Shown: positions 32,793 through 40,637, numbered from the stretch's first letter. The stretch is 64,000 nt of DNA from a virus (IMGVR_UViG_3300045976_000088:1-64000), one strand, 5' to 3'. Numbers and translations: made by a program. The notes: a model not told the origin generated them from the sequence alone.

Positions 32793-33094
32793 GCGACACC
32801 ACCCGCGTCACGCTCGACGAGGCCTGCCGGCGCATCCGGCGCGCCCGGGCGGGCCAGCGCATCGCGCTGCGTGTGCACATCAAGGCGCCGGCGACCATGT
32901 TCCTGAACCCGAATGCTGCGCAAGATGGTCATCGGCTGCGGTTCGAGGACGAGCGGCATCTGGACGGCTTCATCTACCTTTCGCGGGAGGCCGCGGTGCG
33001 CGCGTTGCGCGACCTATACATCGACCACGCGGGCCGGCAGGTGGATGCGCTGGTGGAGCTGGTGGACCACGGGACGATCCTTTTCGTGAACTGA
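32789..33094 (+). CDS. hypothetical protein
   Basis: 101 residues; the ATG at 32789 overlaps the upstream stop. TRVTLDEACRRIRRARAGQR and RHLDGFIYLSREAAVRALRD. Unrecognised. Confidence 0.65.
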   Translation: MSDTTRVTLDEACRRIRRARAGQRIALRVHIKAPATMFLNPNAAQDGHRLRFEDERHLDGFIYLSREAAVRALRDLYIDHAGRQVDALVELVDHGTILFVN

Positions 33095-33103
33095 GATGTT
33101 AGC

Positions 33104-33307
33104 GTGCAATCACTTCAACAAACTCAATTCGGCCAGCTGCTCGGGCTGGCGGACCTGCGGCGGATCCAGGCCGCGCACGATGCCGTTGTGCTGCAGCTGC
33201 GTAGCGCCGGCGGCCGTGCTGATGATGACTGGGTGCGCAACGCCACCGCGACGTGGGACGCGCTGATCCGCGAGCTCACAGAGAAGGTTGACCCCCCGCC
33301 CGATTGA
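33104..33307 (+). CDS. small hypothetical protein
   Basis: 67 residues from GTG 33104, weak ribosome site. QSLQQTQFGQLLGLADLRRI then DWVRNATATWDALIRELTEK: a helical protein. Last gene before a strong terminator. Confidence 0.5.
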   Translation: MQSLQQTQFGQLLGLADLRRIQAAHDAVVLQLRSAGGRADDDWVRNATATWDALIRELTEKVDPPPD

Positions 33308-33354
33308 CGCCGCTTCTGGCTCGGTTCCCTCCTTCCGGCGACCAGCCGGTTTCC

Positions 33355-33378
33355 AGGCCCTTCGGGGCCTTTTTTCTT
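33355..33378 (+). terminator. rho-independent terminator
   Basis: AGGCCC-TTCG-GGGCCT followed by a T-rich tract (TTTTTCTT) ends the operon that starts at 29855. Confidence 0.85.
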
Positions 33379-33440
33379 GATCGGATCCTTCCGGTGGACC
33401 TGATCATCTCTGGTTACCGATCTGAATTCTCATTGCGTGA

Positions 33441-33536
33441 CAACAACTTAGCGGTAACCAAGCGCGGTTACCGGACTATGGTTACCGAAACCGTGGCCGG
33501 TTACCGTAACTCGGGCCGGTTTCCGCTAAGTTGTTG
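33441..33536. repeat. long inverted repeat inside the iteron region
   Basis: Arms of 19 bp, CAACAACTTAGCGGTAACC (33441-33459) and its inverse at 33518-33536, differ at one position and flank three direct GGTTACC copies. A cruciform or dimeric binding site is possible. Confidence 0.8.
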
Positions 33537-33594
33537 ATTCATAACGATTCGGCGGATTGGGAACCGGTAACCAGTTTTCCCCCACCGCTCCATC

Positions 33595-33659
33595 ATGTGT
33601 GTGTGCGTGCATGTGTGTGCGTGCGTGTGTGCGAGCGCACGCGCGTGCATGCGCACACG
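33595..33659. repeat. alternating GT/GC purine-pyrimidine tract
   Basis: About 65 bp of near-perfect alternation (ATGTGTGTGTGCGTGCATGT onward, ending GCATGCGCACACG), the kind of sequence that adopts Z-DNA under negative supercoiling. It lies between two halves of the iteron array and is followed by GAT and ACT triplet runs. Confidence 0.8.
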
Positions 33660-33908
33660 ATGATGATGAATGATTGTTGGTTACTTGGTTACTACTACTA
33701 CTAGAGCGAGCTAAGTCCGCGTCAGCAAACAAAAAAATCGGTAACCTTGATTTGGTTACCCGTGGTTCCCGTGGGTTACCGGGTAGGAGTTCACGGAAAG
33801 TCAGTGGTCACTATCGCAGTTCACGCAAATACTTCCGAAGCCTTTACACGGATCATCAAATATGAGGCAAAATGCCCCCTACCTCGTCGGGTTGGGGGAC
33901 CAGTCGCA

Positions 33909-34424
33909 ATGGTCGAGTACATGCAACTCGTGCCGGGAAAGCTGCATTTCCGGTGCGATCGTCAGCGCGCAACGCTGAGCACGGAGGCCTGCGCCGAAAT
34001 GTGGCGCCAGGCCAATCACGAGAACATCGAAAGCCGCCTGGGCTGTCGGTGCTGCCCGCTGGGTGCTGAGCACGCCGGCGAGCGCCTGGCGAGCATGAGC
34101 GCGCTGAAGGGCACGCCAACCTGCGCGCGCTGCCACCGCGGCGCCGAGCGGCTGATCCACGGCATGCACTGCGTCAGCTGCTACAACCGGCAGCGCGAGG
34201 TGATCCGCGGCAAGAACGCCAAGGGCACGGCGCCGACGCGCATCGCACCGCTGCAGCCCCGGCGCATCTGGTTCCTGGCCGGCCGGGTGCTGACCACCCT
34301 GGCAAGCCCGCTGACGATGGACACCACCGAGCTCGTGGTGGCCGCTCTGCGCGACAGCCAGGACCGGGTGCGCTTCGCGTTCAAGGCGCAGGCGCCGCGG
34401 GCGGCCCAGCTGAGCCTCTGGTGA
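33909..34424 (+). CDS. zinc-binding hypothetical phage protein
   Basis: 171 residues from ATG 33909; MQLVPGK at 33921 is an alternative start. KLHFRCDRQRATLSTEACAE, LGCRCCPLGAEHAGE and CARCHRGAERLIHGMHCVSC carry multiple Cys pairs and an HAGE motif common in phages of Burkholderiales-type hosts. Middle and C-terminal parts are basic. Possible transcription factor. First gene after the iteron region. Confidence 0.65.
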   Translation: MVEYMQLVPGKLHFRCDRQRATLSTEACAEMWRQANHENIESRLGCRCCPLGAEHAGERLASMSALKGTPTCARCHRGAERLIHGMHCVSCYNRQREVIRGKNAKGTAPTRIAPLQPRRIWFLAGRVLTTLASPLTMDTTELVVAALRDSQDRVRFAFKAQAPRAAQLSLW

Positions 34425-34428
34425 CCGG

Positions 34429-34767
34429 ATGGCTACCAGCGCCTCACCCCTGGCCGAAAAACGGCCCAGCGAGCCCGCCAGCGCCCACGGCGAGGCATCC
34501 GGCAGCTGGCGGCTCGTGCCGCACTGCTGCCGCAACTGCTTCGGCCGGATCCTGTCGCGGCCGCACGCCGGCGAGACCCTGTACCGCTGCAGCAACTGCG
34601 GCATGGAGAAGCTGAGCACGCGGCCGGAGTCGATCTGTGCGTGCGGCACGGCGCTGCGCACCGGCAAGAACGCCGGGCTGCGCTGCGTGCCAAACCCGGA
34701 GCCGCGGCCCGAGTGCCCGAGCGAGTACGTGGTCGAGGAGGCCTCGGGCGGGGCAAAAATGCCGTGA
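34429..34767 (+). CDS. zinc-ribbon hypothetical protein
   Basis: 112 residues from ATG 34429, 4 bases after the previous stop. Two CxxC ribbons (CCRNCFGRI and CSNCGMEK) and a third CAC pair. Likely DNA- or RNA-binding. Unknown role. Confidence 0.65.
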   Translation: MATSASPLAEKRPSEPASAHGEASGSWRLVPHCCRNCFGRILSRPHAGETLYRCSNCGMEKLSTRPESICACGTALRTGKNAGLRCVPNPEPRPECPSEYVVEEASGGAKMP

Positions 34768-34896
34768 GCTGATTCTTAGTCTGTTGTCTTGAGCAAGCAG
34801 ACTCCGCGCAAACGCAGTAACGGCGCGGTTTTCCGGCCTTCCGGCCATCTTCAAAAACCGCGTTCGGGCTCAAGTCGGGCGCAACTGGAGCACTTT

Positions 34897-35568
34897 GTGA
34901 GGCAATTACCCGAGTTCATCACCTTCACCGGCGTCGACGATCACACCTCGATCGGCGGCATGCTGGCGCTGTCGCGCCTGTACCCGATCGAGTGGGGTGT
35001 GCTGCTGTCGCGGTCACGCCAGGGCGTGGATACGCGCTACCCGTCTTGGCAGTTCATCAGCGGCCTGATCTCGCACCATCGCGAGCTGGCGCTGTCGGCG
35101 CACGTGTGCGGGGCCTACGCGCGCGAGGTCATGGAAGACGGCCAAATCCAGGGCGTCGACGCGGTGCTCGGGCGCTGGTTCCGGCGCGCGCAGGTCAACC
35201 ACACCGAACCGAACCATGCCTCGGTGGCGCTGTGGGCGCAGCGCGTGCGCATCCAGGCGATCGTGCAGCACCGGCATGCCGACGGCTTCACGCGCTCGCA
35301 TCCTGACGTCGCGCTGCTGTTCGATGCGAGCGGCGGCCGCGGCATCCAGCCGGAGGCCTGGCCGATCGACACCAGCGGCGTCATCAAGGGCTACGCCGGC
35401 GGCCTGAACCCCGACAACGTGGCGCACGCGGTCAACGAGATCGGCCGGACGGCCCCGTGCTACTGGCTCGACATGGAGACCGGCGTGCGCGATGAGAACG
35501 ACCGCTTCGACCTGGAGCGCTGCCGCGCGGTCTGCGAAGCGGTCTACGGGAAAAGCCTGTTCGCCTGA
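34897..35568 (+). CDS. phosphoribosylanthranilate-isomerase-like (TrpF-like) protein
   Basis: 223 residues from GTG 34897, chosen for GGAG 6 bases upstream; the frame also runs back to TTG 34789. FITFTGVDDHTSIGGMLALS and PIEWGVLLSRSRQG, then FDASGGRG and GYAGGLNPDNV match the TIM-barrel strand ends of phage TrpF-like proteins (the phosphate-binding G-G and G-L-x-P-x-N). Its role in infection is unclear. An inverted repeat CGCGGTTT/AAACCGCG precedes it. Confidence 0.7.
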   Translation: MRQLPEFITFTGVDDHTSIGGMLALSRLYPIEWGVLLSRSRQGVDTRYPSWQFISGLISHHRELALSAHVCGAYAREVMEDGQIQGVDAVLGRWFRRAQVNHTEPNHASVALWAQRVRIQAIVQHRHADGFTRSHPDVALLFDASGGRGIQPEAWPIDTSGVIKGYAGGLNPDNVAHAVNEIGRTAPCYWLDMETGVRDENDRFDLERCRAVCEAVYGKSLFA

Positions 35569-35605
35569 TCACCTGCGCGGGCACTCGTGACGCCACGATC
35601 ACTGC

Positions 35606-35959
35606 ATGGCTACATGCTGGCAGATCGTCACGAGGGCCCTGCACGAGCTTGGCGGCAGCGCCACGGCCGCGCAGGTGGAGCTGCACATCGGCGGCGCGTT
35701 CTACGCGGCGCGCGGGCTGGAAAGCGCGGCGAAGCACGGCCTCGTGAAGTGCTCCGGCAAGGGTGCTGCAGTGCCGTGGGTGCTCACGCAAAAGGGCATC
35801 GACTGGAGCGAGGGCCGGCTGACGACGGCAGAGCAGCGCCGCTATCCAGGTCGCGAGAGCCCGCAGTTCATCGGCATGCGCTTCGTTCCGACCTGGCTGT
35901 CGGCGCTGCCGCGCGGGATTCGTATCACCCAACCCGAACCGGAGGCCGCGCCGTGCTGA
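35606..35959 (+). CDS. winged-helix-like hypothetical protein
   Basis: 117 residues from ATG 35606. ATCWQIVTRALHELGGSATA then GLESAAKHGLVKCSGKGAAV looks like a winged helix, as in small phage regulators. The 35569-35605 gap has no clear promoter. Confidence 0.55.
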   Translation: MATCWQIVTRALHELGGSATAAQVELHIGGAFYAARGLESAAKHGLVKCSGKGAAVPWVLTQKGIDWSEGRLTTAEQRRYPGRESPQFIGMRFVPTWLSALPRGIRITQPEPEAAPC

Positions 35960-36078
35960 ACGCCGCTTTCCTCACCTGGTGCGCATGGTGGCACGCCTAC
36001 ACCGGCAACTTCGAGGCCGCCGCGCGCTGCGTGGCCGCAGCATGGGAGGCGCCGTGCGCTCCTGGTTCCGCAACCTGA
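35953..36078 (+). CDS. 41-residue hypothetical protein
   Basis: GTG 35953 has GGAGG upstream and overlaps the previous stop. Trp/Ala-rich (LNAAFLTWCAWWHAYTGNFE). It overlaps the next gene by 37 bases. Confidence 0.45.
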   Translation: MLNAAFLTWCAWWHAYTGNFEAAARCVAAAWEAPCAPGSAT

Positions 36079-36398
36079 TCCGTTCCTGGGTGGCCGGCCC
36101 CGAGCTGTCGGAGCTCGCACGCTGGCGCATCGCGCACGCCCACGTGCACGGAGGCCTGAGCGAGTTCCCGCAGAGCGCCGCCGCGCTGCAGTTCCTCGAC
36201 GACCTGGTGGCCGGCCGCTCGCGCTACGGCGACCTGAACGCGCTGCGCGCCCAGCTGCGCGAGCTGCAGCCGGTGACGCCGATCGCGCCCGCCGGCTACC
36301 GGCCGCCCGAGCCGCCGAGGCGCCGGCGCGAGGACTACCTGGACGGCGACAGCATCCCCTACCAGTACCTCGTCGGAGCGTGCGGCGATGAGCGCTGA
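36042..36398 (+). CDS. hypothetical protein
   Basis: 118 residues from ATG 36042; GTG 36054 is better placed behind GGAGG and would remove four residues. SWFRNLIRSWVAGPELSELA then RELQPVTPIAPAGYRPPEPP. Unrecognised. Overlaps the next gene by 11 bases. Confidence 0.6.
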   Translation: MGGAVRSWFRNLIRSWVAGPELSELARWRIAHAHVHGGLSEFPQSAAALQFLDDLVAGRSRYGDLNALRAQLRELQPVTPIAPAGYRPPEPPRRRREDYLDGDSIPYQYLVGACGDER

Positions 36399-36933
36399 TC
36401 GCGAGGATCTTGAGGCCGAACTGCTAGACGCCTACGAGGCGCCGCCGGACGGCCCGCTGCACCCCGCCACCGTCGCGCACCGCGTGATGCAGCTGGACGA
36501 GCACAAGCACCTGGTCGAGAACGAGATCCGGTTTCTGTTCCTGCTGCGCTACACGCCCGACAAGCAGGGCGGCCGCGAGGTGATCGGCCGCGTGAGCGAG
36601 CCGCAGGTGCAGGGCCGCATGCGCGAGCTGTTCGAGCACCTGATCGTCAAGGCCTACGGCTTCCTGCCCGACTACATCGTCACGATCAGCGCGGACTTCT
36701 GGCGCGAGGCGACCGACCTGCAGCGCGAGGCGCTGATGCACCACGAGCTTAGCCACGTGCAGCAGGCGCTCGACCGCGATGGCGAGCCGCGTTTCAACAC
36801 GCAGACCGGCGAGCCGATCTATTGCCTGGTGGCGCACGACATCGAGGAGTTCAACAAGACGGTCGAGCGCTACGGACTGTGGAAGGATGACGTGCGGCAG
36901 TTCGCCGAGACCTGCGCGAGGGTCGAGCGGTGA
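36388..36933 (+). CDS. putative phage metallopeptidase (HExxH)
   Basis: 181 residues from ATG 36388. MHHELSHVQQALDRDGEPRF at about 117-136 has the HExxH zinc site with a downstream acidic ligand (HDIEEFN). Family resembles the phage metallopeptidase domain with conserved FLPDYIVTISADFWRE. Substrate unknown. Coupled to the next gene by GTGA. Confidence 0.75.
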   Translation: MSADREDLEAELLDAYEAPPDGPLHPATVAHRVMQLDEHKHLVENEIRFLFLLRYTPDKQGGREVIGRVSEPQVQGRMRELFEHLIVKAYGFLPDYIVTISADFWREATDLQREALMHHELSHVQQALDRDGEPRFNTQTGEPIYCLVAHDIEEFNKTVERYGLWKDDVRQFAETCARVER

Positions 36934-37283
36934 GCACGCAGCCCGGAACCGGCCTGGCCCGCTTCGCCGAGGTGGTGGCGCTGCTGGTGAAGCAGCCTCG
37001 CACCATCACCGAGCTGTCGGAGGCGATGGGCCAGGACAAGCCGAACGATCAGCCGGCCCGCTACATCAACGCGCTGCGCGCCGAGGGCCTGCTGTACGTG
37101 AAGGAGTGGCGGCAGCAGCTCAATGGTCGCGGCAAGCCGTGGCCCGTCTACGCCTGGCAGCCCAGCGTGCTGGAGCTGCCCGACGCGCCGCGGCCGGAGT
37201 GCACGCCGCGCCCGCCGAAGGTCGGCAAGCGCGAGCTCGCGCGCCAGCGGCGCGAGGCCGCGTCATGCACGACGCCCGCCTGA
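36930..37283 (+). CDS. winged-helix DNA-binding-like protein
   Basis: 117 residues from GTG 36930. FAEVVALLVKQPRTITELSE, QPARYINALRAEGLLYVKEW and GRGKPWPVYAWQPS: helix-turn-helix plus wing, common in phage regulators. C-terminus Arg/Pro-rich. Overlaps the zinc-knuckle gene by 19 bases. Confidence 0.7.
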   Translation: MSTQPGTGLARFAEVVALLVKQPRTITELSEAMGQDKPNDQPARYINALRAEGLLYVKEWRQQLNGRGKPWPVYAWQPSVLELPDAPRPECTPRPPKVGKRELARQRREAASCTTPA

Positions 37284-37390
37284 AGTGCTGCCGCTGCGGC
37301 GGCACCGGCCACCTGTCGAAGGACTGCCGCATCCCGCTGCTGCCCGTGAAGAATTTGCCGACGCCCGCGCACAAGCCGGCGAAATCATGA
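37265..37390 (+). CDS. 41-residue CCHC zinc-knuckle protein
   Basis: ATG 37265. CCRCGGTGHLSKDC fits C-x2-C-x4-H-x4-C exactly, the retroviral-nucleocapsid-type zinc knuckle that binds single-stranded nucleic acid. The rest is Pro/Lys-rich. Short but well formed. Confidence 0.6.
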   Translation: MHDARLKCCRCGGTGHLSKDCRIPLLPVKNLPTPAHKPAKS

Positions 37391-37441
37391 TCAAATTCGA
37401 GTAACGCGCGCCGGGCGCATCCCGGCATCATTGGAGAAATC

Positions 37442-37582
37442 ATGAGCACTGGAACCGGCATCGCCATAGCTGGCGCTGCAGCATCGGCCGCGTGCGTTGC
37501 GATCTTCGCGCCGCCAGCAGTGGCGCAAATGATCTTTGCCATCCTCGTTTTCGGATTCGTTTGGTGGGTGGTGTTTTCATGA
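37442..37582 (+). CDS. 46-residue protein with two membrane segments
   Basis: ATG 37442 has TTGGAG upstream. Two hydrophobic stretches: TGIAIAGAAASAACVAIFA and MIFAILVFGFVWWVVF, with PPAVAQ between. Its TGA overlaps the next ATG. A small holin-like or membrane factor is possible; it lies far from the lysis genes. Confidence 0.6.
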   Translation: MSTGTGIAIAGAAASAACVAIFAPPAVAQMIFAILVFGFVWWVVFS

Positions 37583-38127
37583 CCCGCCGCGTTTTCCTCG
37601 ACATGGACGGTGTGGTGGTGGACTTCGAGGGCTATCTGCGCCACCTCAACGAAACCATCGCCTTCTCTGGATCGGCGCCTTTCACCGGCGACGACGTGAA
37701 GCGCAGCGCGGGCGCCTACGCCAACATGCTGCCGATCCCCGGCGCCCTCGACGGCGTGCGCTCGATCATCGGCATGGGCTTCGACGTGTGGCTCGCCACC
37801 AAGCCGCCAACCGGCATCAGCTGGGCCTACGCCGACAAGGCCGAATGGGTCTTCAAGCACCTGCCAGAGCTCAAGCGCAAGCTGATCATCACGCACGACA
37901 AGGGGATGCTTGGGAGCGAGCGCGACATCCTGGTGGACGATCGTCCGCACCGTGCGAACTGCGAGGCCTTCCGCGGCATGCTTGTGTCGTTCGGCTTCGC
38001 GTCGAGTGAGCTTGTCAAGAAGCGCTGCAGGCTCGCCACCGCTGGAGTCTGCGACTGGCAAGAGCTGCTTGCCATGCTCGGCAAAATCGCCCCGAACCGC
38101 GAGCGCAGTTCGGCGCTGGAGTTCTGA
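37579..38127 (+). CDS. 5'(3')-deoxyribonucleotidase (HAD superfamily)
   Basis: 182 residues from ATG 37579. Motif I LDMDGVVVDF (Asp8 nucleophile, Asp10), LATKPPTGISWAYADKAEW and motif III/IV ILVDDRPHRANC fit the NT5C family of phage and host deoxynucleotidases. It would dephosphorylate dNMPs and adjust nucleotide pools. Confidence 0.8.
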   Translation: MTRRVFLDMDGVVVDFEGYLRHLNETIAFSGSAPFTGDDVKRSAGAYANMLPIPGALDGVRSIIGMGFDVWLATKPPTGISWAYADKAEWVFKHLPELKRKLIITHDKGMLGSERDILVDDRPHRANCEAFRGMLVSFGFASSELVKKRCRLATAGVCDWQELLAMLGKIAPNRERSSALEF

Positions 38128-38129
38128 CC

Positions 38130-38330
38130 ATGGCACCGCTCACCGAGCGCTGGGTCGCTATCGAAGGCAGCATCTACACCGAGGCCGAGCACGAGCAGAA
38201 GACCGCGGGCGGACTCACAATCCGCGTGCGCCACGCGATCGCCTACAACGTCGGCGACGCGGCCGCCCAGCACATCGTGACGCTGCACAACTCGGCGTTG
38301 GTTCGATCATCCTTACAGGCTGCTGTGTAG
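38130..38330 (+). CDS. small hypothetical protein
   Basis: 66 residues from ATG 38130, 2 bases after the nucleotidase. APLTERWVAIEGSIYTEAEH then VRHAIAYNVGDAAAQHIVTL: beta-rich. Unrecognised. Confidence 0.55.
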   Translation: MAPLTERWVAIEGSIYTEAEHEQKTAGGLTIRVRHAIAYNVGDAAAQHIVTLHNSALVRSSLQAAV

Positions 38331-38335
38331 TGGCA

Positions 38336-38351
38336 TAATCAAATTTGATCA
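38336..38351. promoter_or_regulatory. operator-like site TAATC-AAATTT-GATCA over a -10-like box
   Basis: The site overlaps CATAAT (38334-38339), which with TTACAG 15-17 bases upstream could be a promoter for the gene at 38392. Binding there would block polymerase. Confidence 0.55.
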
Positions 38352-38391
38352 ACCGCGCGGCCCGGTCGCGCCGCATATTTGGAGAAGCACC

Positions 38392-39441
38392 TTGGAGATC
38401 AAACCCACCATTGGCCGCAAGGTCTGGTACTGGCCCACCAACGACACGTCGATGGCCGTGAGCAGTGCCGACCAGGCGCTCGACGCGACCGTGATCTACG
38501 TGCACGAAGATGGCTTCGTGAACCTGTTCATCGTCGACCACATGGGCGCGATGTACTCGCGCTACCGCGTGCCGCTGTATCAGGGCGATGTCGACAGCAG
38601 GCCGCGTGATCACTCCTGCGCCACGTGGATGCCGTACCAGCGCGAGCAGGCATCGAAGGCGTCCATCGTCACCGCCGAGGAGAAATCCGAGCTGCTGGGG
38701 GTGTTCGAGAAGCCGCGGCACACCGTCGACATTCCCGACTCCAGCGGCCGTATCGCGCGCTACATCCTCGACGACGCCGCGAGCACCGAGAGCGCGCTGA
38801 GCGCGAAGCTGGTCGAGATGGGGTGGACGCCGCCGGGCGGCATGGTGCGCAGCGATCCGGTGGATCTGAGCACTGTCGCAAACGTGGCGCTGATCCAGGA
38901 ACTGGCGCGCCGCAACATCTCGCTTACCGCCGCCGAAAAGACCTTCGCCGACCCCTGCCTCGCCAAGCGCCGCCCCGGCGAGCCGATGTTCACGCTGCTC
39001 GGCCGCGACCCGGTGGCGGCCAGCCTAGTGCGGCTGTGGGCAGCCGCGCGCGACGCCTACCTGCTCAAGCAGACCGACCCGGATCGCCTGGCGAACGCGC
39101 TGGACATCGCCGACAAGATGGAGCGCTGGAGCCGCGGGCCGTCCGACACCCGCCCACTAGGCAACGGCGTGCCGGCCGACGTGCTCGACCTGCTGCCGCT
39201 CGACATGCTGGAGCGCGCGCTGTCGAAGCGCGGGTACACCGTGCTGCCCAACGCGGCGAGGATGGCGGGCGAGATGAAAGACGGCAGCGCTCCGACCGGA
39301 GTTCCGCGGATCTCAGGCCCGTTCTACGAGCAGCTGAAGAAGCAGCTGCGCGAGGAGTTGTTTCAAATGCCTGACCTGCGGCCGGCTGGCGCAGGCGATG
39401 GCAGCACCATCCCGTGCGTCGACATCACGCTGGAACGCTGA
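38392..39441 (+). CDS. hypothetical phage protein
   Basis: 349 residues from TTG 38392, with TTGGAG 8 bases upstream behind a hairpin. The N-terminal domain (KVWYWPTNDTSMAVSSADQA, GFVNLFIVDHMGAMYSRYRV) is a small barrel seen at the start or end of several phage proteins. The middle has helices around NVALIQELARRNISLTAAEK; the C-terminus is helical, then VDITLER. No enzyme motif. Confidence 0.7.
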   Translation: MEIKPTIGRKVWYWPTNDTSMAVSSADQALDATVIYVHEDGFVNLFIVDHMGAMYSRYRVPLYQGDVDSRPRDHSCATWMPYQREQASKASIVTAEEKSELLGVFEKPRHTVDIPDSSGRIARYILDDAASTESALSAKLVEMGWTPPGGMVRSDPVDLSTVANVALIQELARRNISLTAAEKTFADPCLAKRRPGEPMFTLLGRDPVAASLVRLWAAARDAYLLKQTDPDRLANALDIADKMERWSRGPSDTRPLGNGVPADVLDLLPLDMLERALSKRGYTVLPNAARMAGEMKDGSAPTGVPRISGPFYEQLKKQLREELFQMPDLRPAGAGDGSTIPCVDITLER

Positions 39442-39443
39442 CC

Positions 39444-39794
39444 ATGGACGGCAATGAACTGGTCAAGTTTCTCGCCACCACGGTCGAGAAGCACACCCTG
39501 CAGGCCTGCAGCATCGAGCAGCTGAAGGCCGAGCTCGCGCGCCGCGGCGAGGCGCTGCCCCAGCAGATCGACCTGCGTGAGCCGCTGGCGCGGCTGTTCC
39601 AGGCCGCCGACCTGCTGAACCAGAACCTCAACAGCGGCGACTACGATGACGCGGTGCGCGAGGCCATGGCCCAGCTGCTGCCGGACATCGAGCGCGCGCT
39701 GATCCTCGACTGCGGCGACGCGGTGCGGCGCCAGGCCAAGCCGCGAGGCTGGATGGGCGACCGCAGCGGCGGCCCGCACGGCCCGCACGACTGA
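39444..39794 (+). CDS. hypothetical protein
   Basis: 116 residues from ATG 39444, 2 bases after the previous stop. Helical (NELVKFLATTVEKHTLQACS), ending in a Gly/His/Pro tail. Unrecognised. Confidence 0.6.
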   Translation: MDGNELVKFLATTVEKHTLQACSIEQLKAELARRGEALPQQIDLREPLARLFQAADLLNQNLNSGDYDDAVREAMAQLLPDIERALILDCGDAVRRQAKPRGWMGDRSGGPHGPHD

Positions 39795-39796
39795 CA

Positions 39797-39811
39797 CTTA
39801 ATCTGTCGCGC
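39797..39811. repeat. 15-bp motif shared with 44241-44255
   Basis: CTTAATCTGTCGCGC lies just after a stop codon; its exact inverse complement is at 44241-44255, also just after a stop on the other strand. A degenerate copy, CTTAGTCTGTTGTC, is at 34775-34788. Confidence 0.6.
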
Positions 39812-39901
39812 ACGGCCGGCCGGCCCTTGCGTGGCAAGCAGTTAGCGACGCCGGCCTGATCATCGGGCGCGCTTTGGGCGCGCCAGCACCTGGAGACCGC
39901 A

Positions 39902-40168
39902 ATGAAAAGCACCTTTGACCGCATCAAGAAGCTCGTCGCCGAGCAGCTGGGCCTGAGCTACGACAACCTCGACGACAACGTGAAGCCCGAGAGCAGCCTG
40001 GTCGGAGACCTGGGCGCCGACAGCCTCGATACCATCGAGATGGTCATGGCCCTTGAAGACGAGTTCGGCATCGAGATTCCCAACGAGCACGCCGAGAAGA
40101 TCAAGACCGTGCAGGACTGCCTCGACGTCGTGGAGCAGCAACTGAAGCTGCGCGGGGTGACGGCGTGA
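39902..40168 (+). CDS. acyl carrier protein
   Basis: 88 residues from ATG 39902, with CTGGAG upstream behind a GGGCGCGC hairpin. [36 protein letters not shown] and [20 protein letters not shown] match bacterial AcpP along the full length, with Ser41 of GADSLD as the phosphopantetheine site. It could carry acyl chains taken from host lipid synthesis, for example for lipidation or membrane change. No acyltransferase is seen nearby. Confidence 0.92.
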   Translation: MKSTFDRIKKLVAEQLGLSYDNLDDNVKPESSLVGDLGADSLDTIEMVMALEDEFGIEIPNEHAEKIKTVQDCLDVVEQQLKLRGVTA

Positions 40169-40425
40169 GCGGCGGCGAGCGCGACGACGGCGGGCCGGCG
40201 TTCCCGGTCCCCACGATAAGCGTGGCCGATCGCGAAATCACCACGCACGAGAGCACCGGCGGCATGACGCTCCGCGACTACTTCGCGGCGAAGGCGATGC
40301 AGAAGCTCATAGGCAACGTCAGCATGGAACATCTCGCCACCGGCCGCCCCTACTTCAAAGCGGACTGGGCGGCGGTCGCAGCCTATGCGATGGCCGACGC
40401 TATGCTGAAGGCGAGGTCATCATGA
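40165..40425 (+). CDS. conserved-type hypothetical phage protein
   Basis: 86 residues from GTG 40165 (GTGA overlap). [25 protein letters not shown] and [17 protein letters not shown] follow a layout very common in phages and prophages. Function unknown. Confidence 0.7.
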   Translation: MSGGERDDGGPAFPVPTISVADREITTHESTGGMTLRDYFAAKAMQKLIGNVSMEHLATGRPYFKADWAAVAAYAMADAMLKARSS

Positions 40426-40637
40426 ACGCCCACGCCGCAATCAACGCGCTGCTGATCTTCCTGATGGTGCCGGGAGTCATCACGGCCTGGCACATCCTGT
40501 TCAGCATCGCCATGGCCTGCGAAGACCGCGACGGCGAGCTGATGGAGTGGTACAAGCGCGGCCCGCTACTCGGGCAGTGCCTGGTCTGGCTGCTGTGGCC
40601 GGTGTTCTTGATCTGGAGGCACAGGCGCCGTGGATAA
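40422..40637 (+). CDS. small membrane protein
   Basis: 71 residues; the ATG at 40422 overlaps the previous stop. Two hydrophobic helices (INALLIFLMVPGVITAWHIL and LLGQCLVWLLWPVFLIW) around an acidic loop, with a basic C-terminus (RHRRRG). Overlaps the next gene by 8 bases. Confidence 0.6.
   Translation: MNAHAAINALLIFLMVPGVITAWHILFSIAMACEDRDGELMEWYKRGPLLGQCLVWLLWPVFLIWRHRRRG

Larger units (their letters stand above)
33412..33780. repeat. iteron-like array of GGTTACC/GGTAACC in a 600-bp non-coding region
   Basis: The 7-mer GGTWACC occurs nine times exactly (starts 33412, 33453, 33466, 33480, 33499, 33566, 33740, 33754, 33774), in both orientations, with variants GGTTTCC, GGTTACT (twice) and GGTTCCC. 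Spacing is irregular. The region 33379-33908 has no supported gene and lower GC than its surroundings. Iterons beside an AT-rich stretch are typical of replication origins. Confidence 0.7.

Noticed and set aside
33595-33720. CRISPR array suggested by short repeats near 33.6 kb
   Set aside because: Repeats are 2-3 base runs and 7-mers without regular spacers; no CRISPR-like unit anywhere in the window.
33526-33732. Ser/His/Thr-rich minus-strand frame across the GT tract
   Set aside because: Product is a translation of the simple-sequence tract (HARTHMHAH); no ribosome site.
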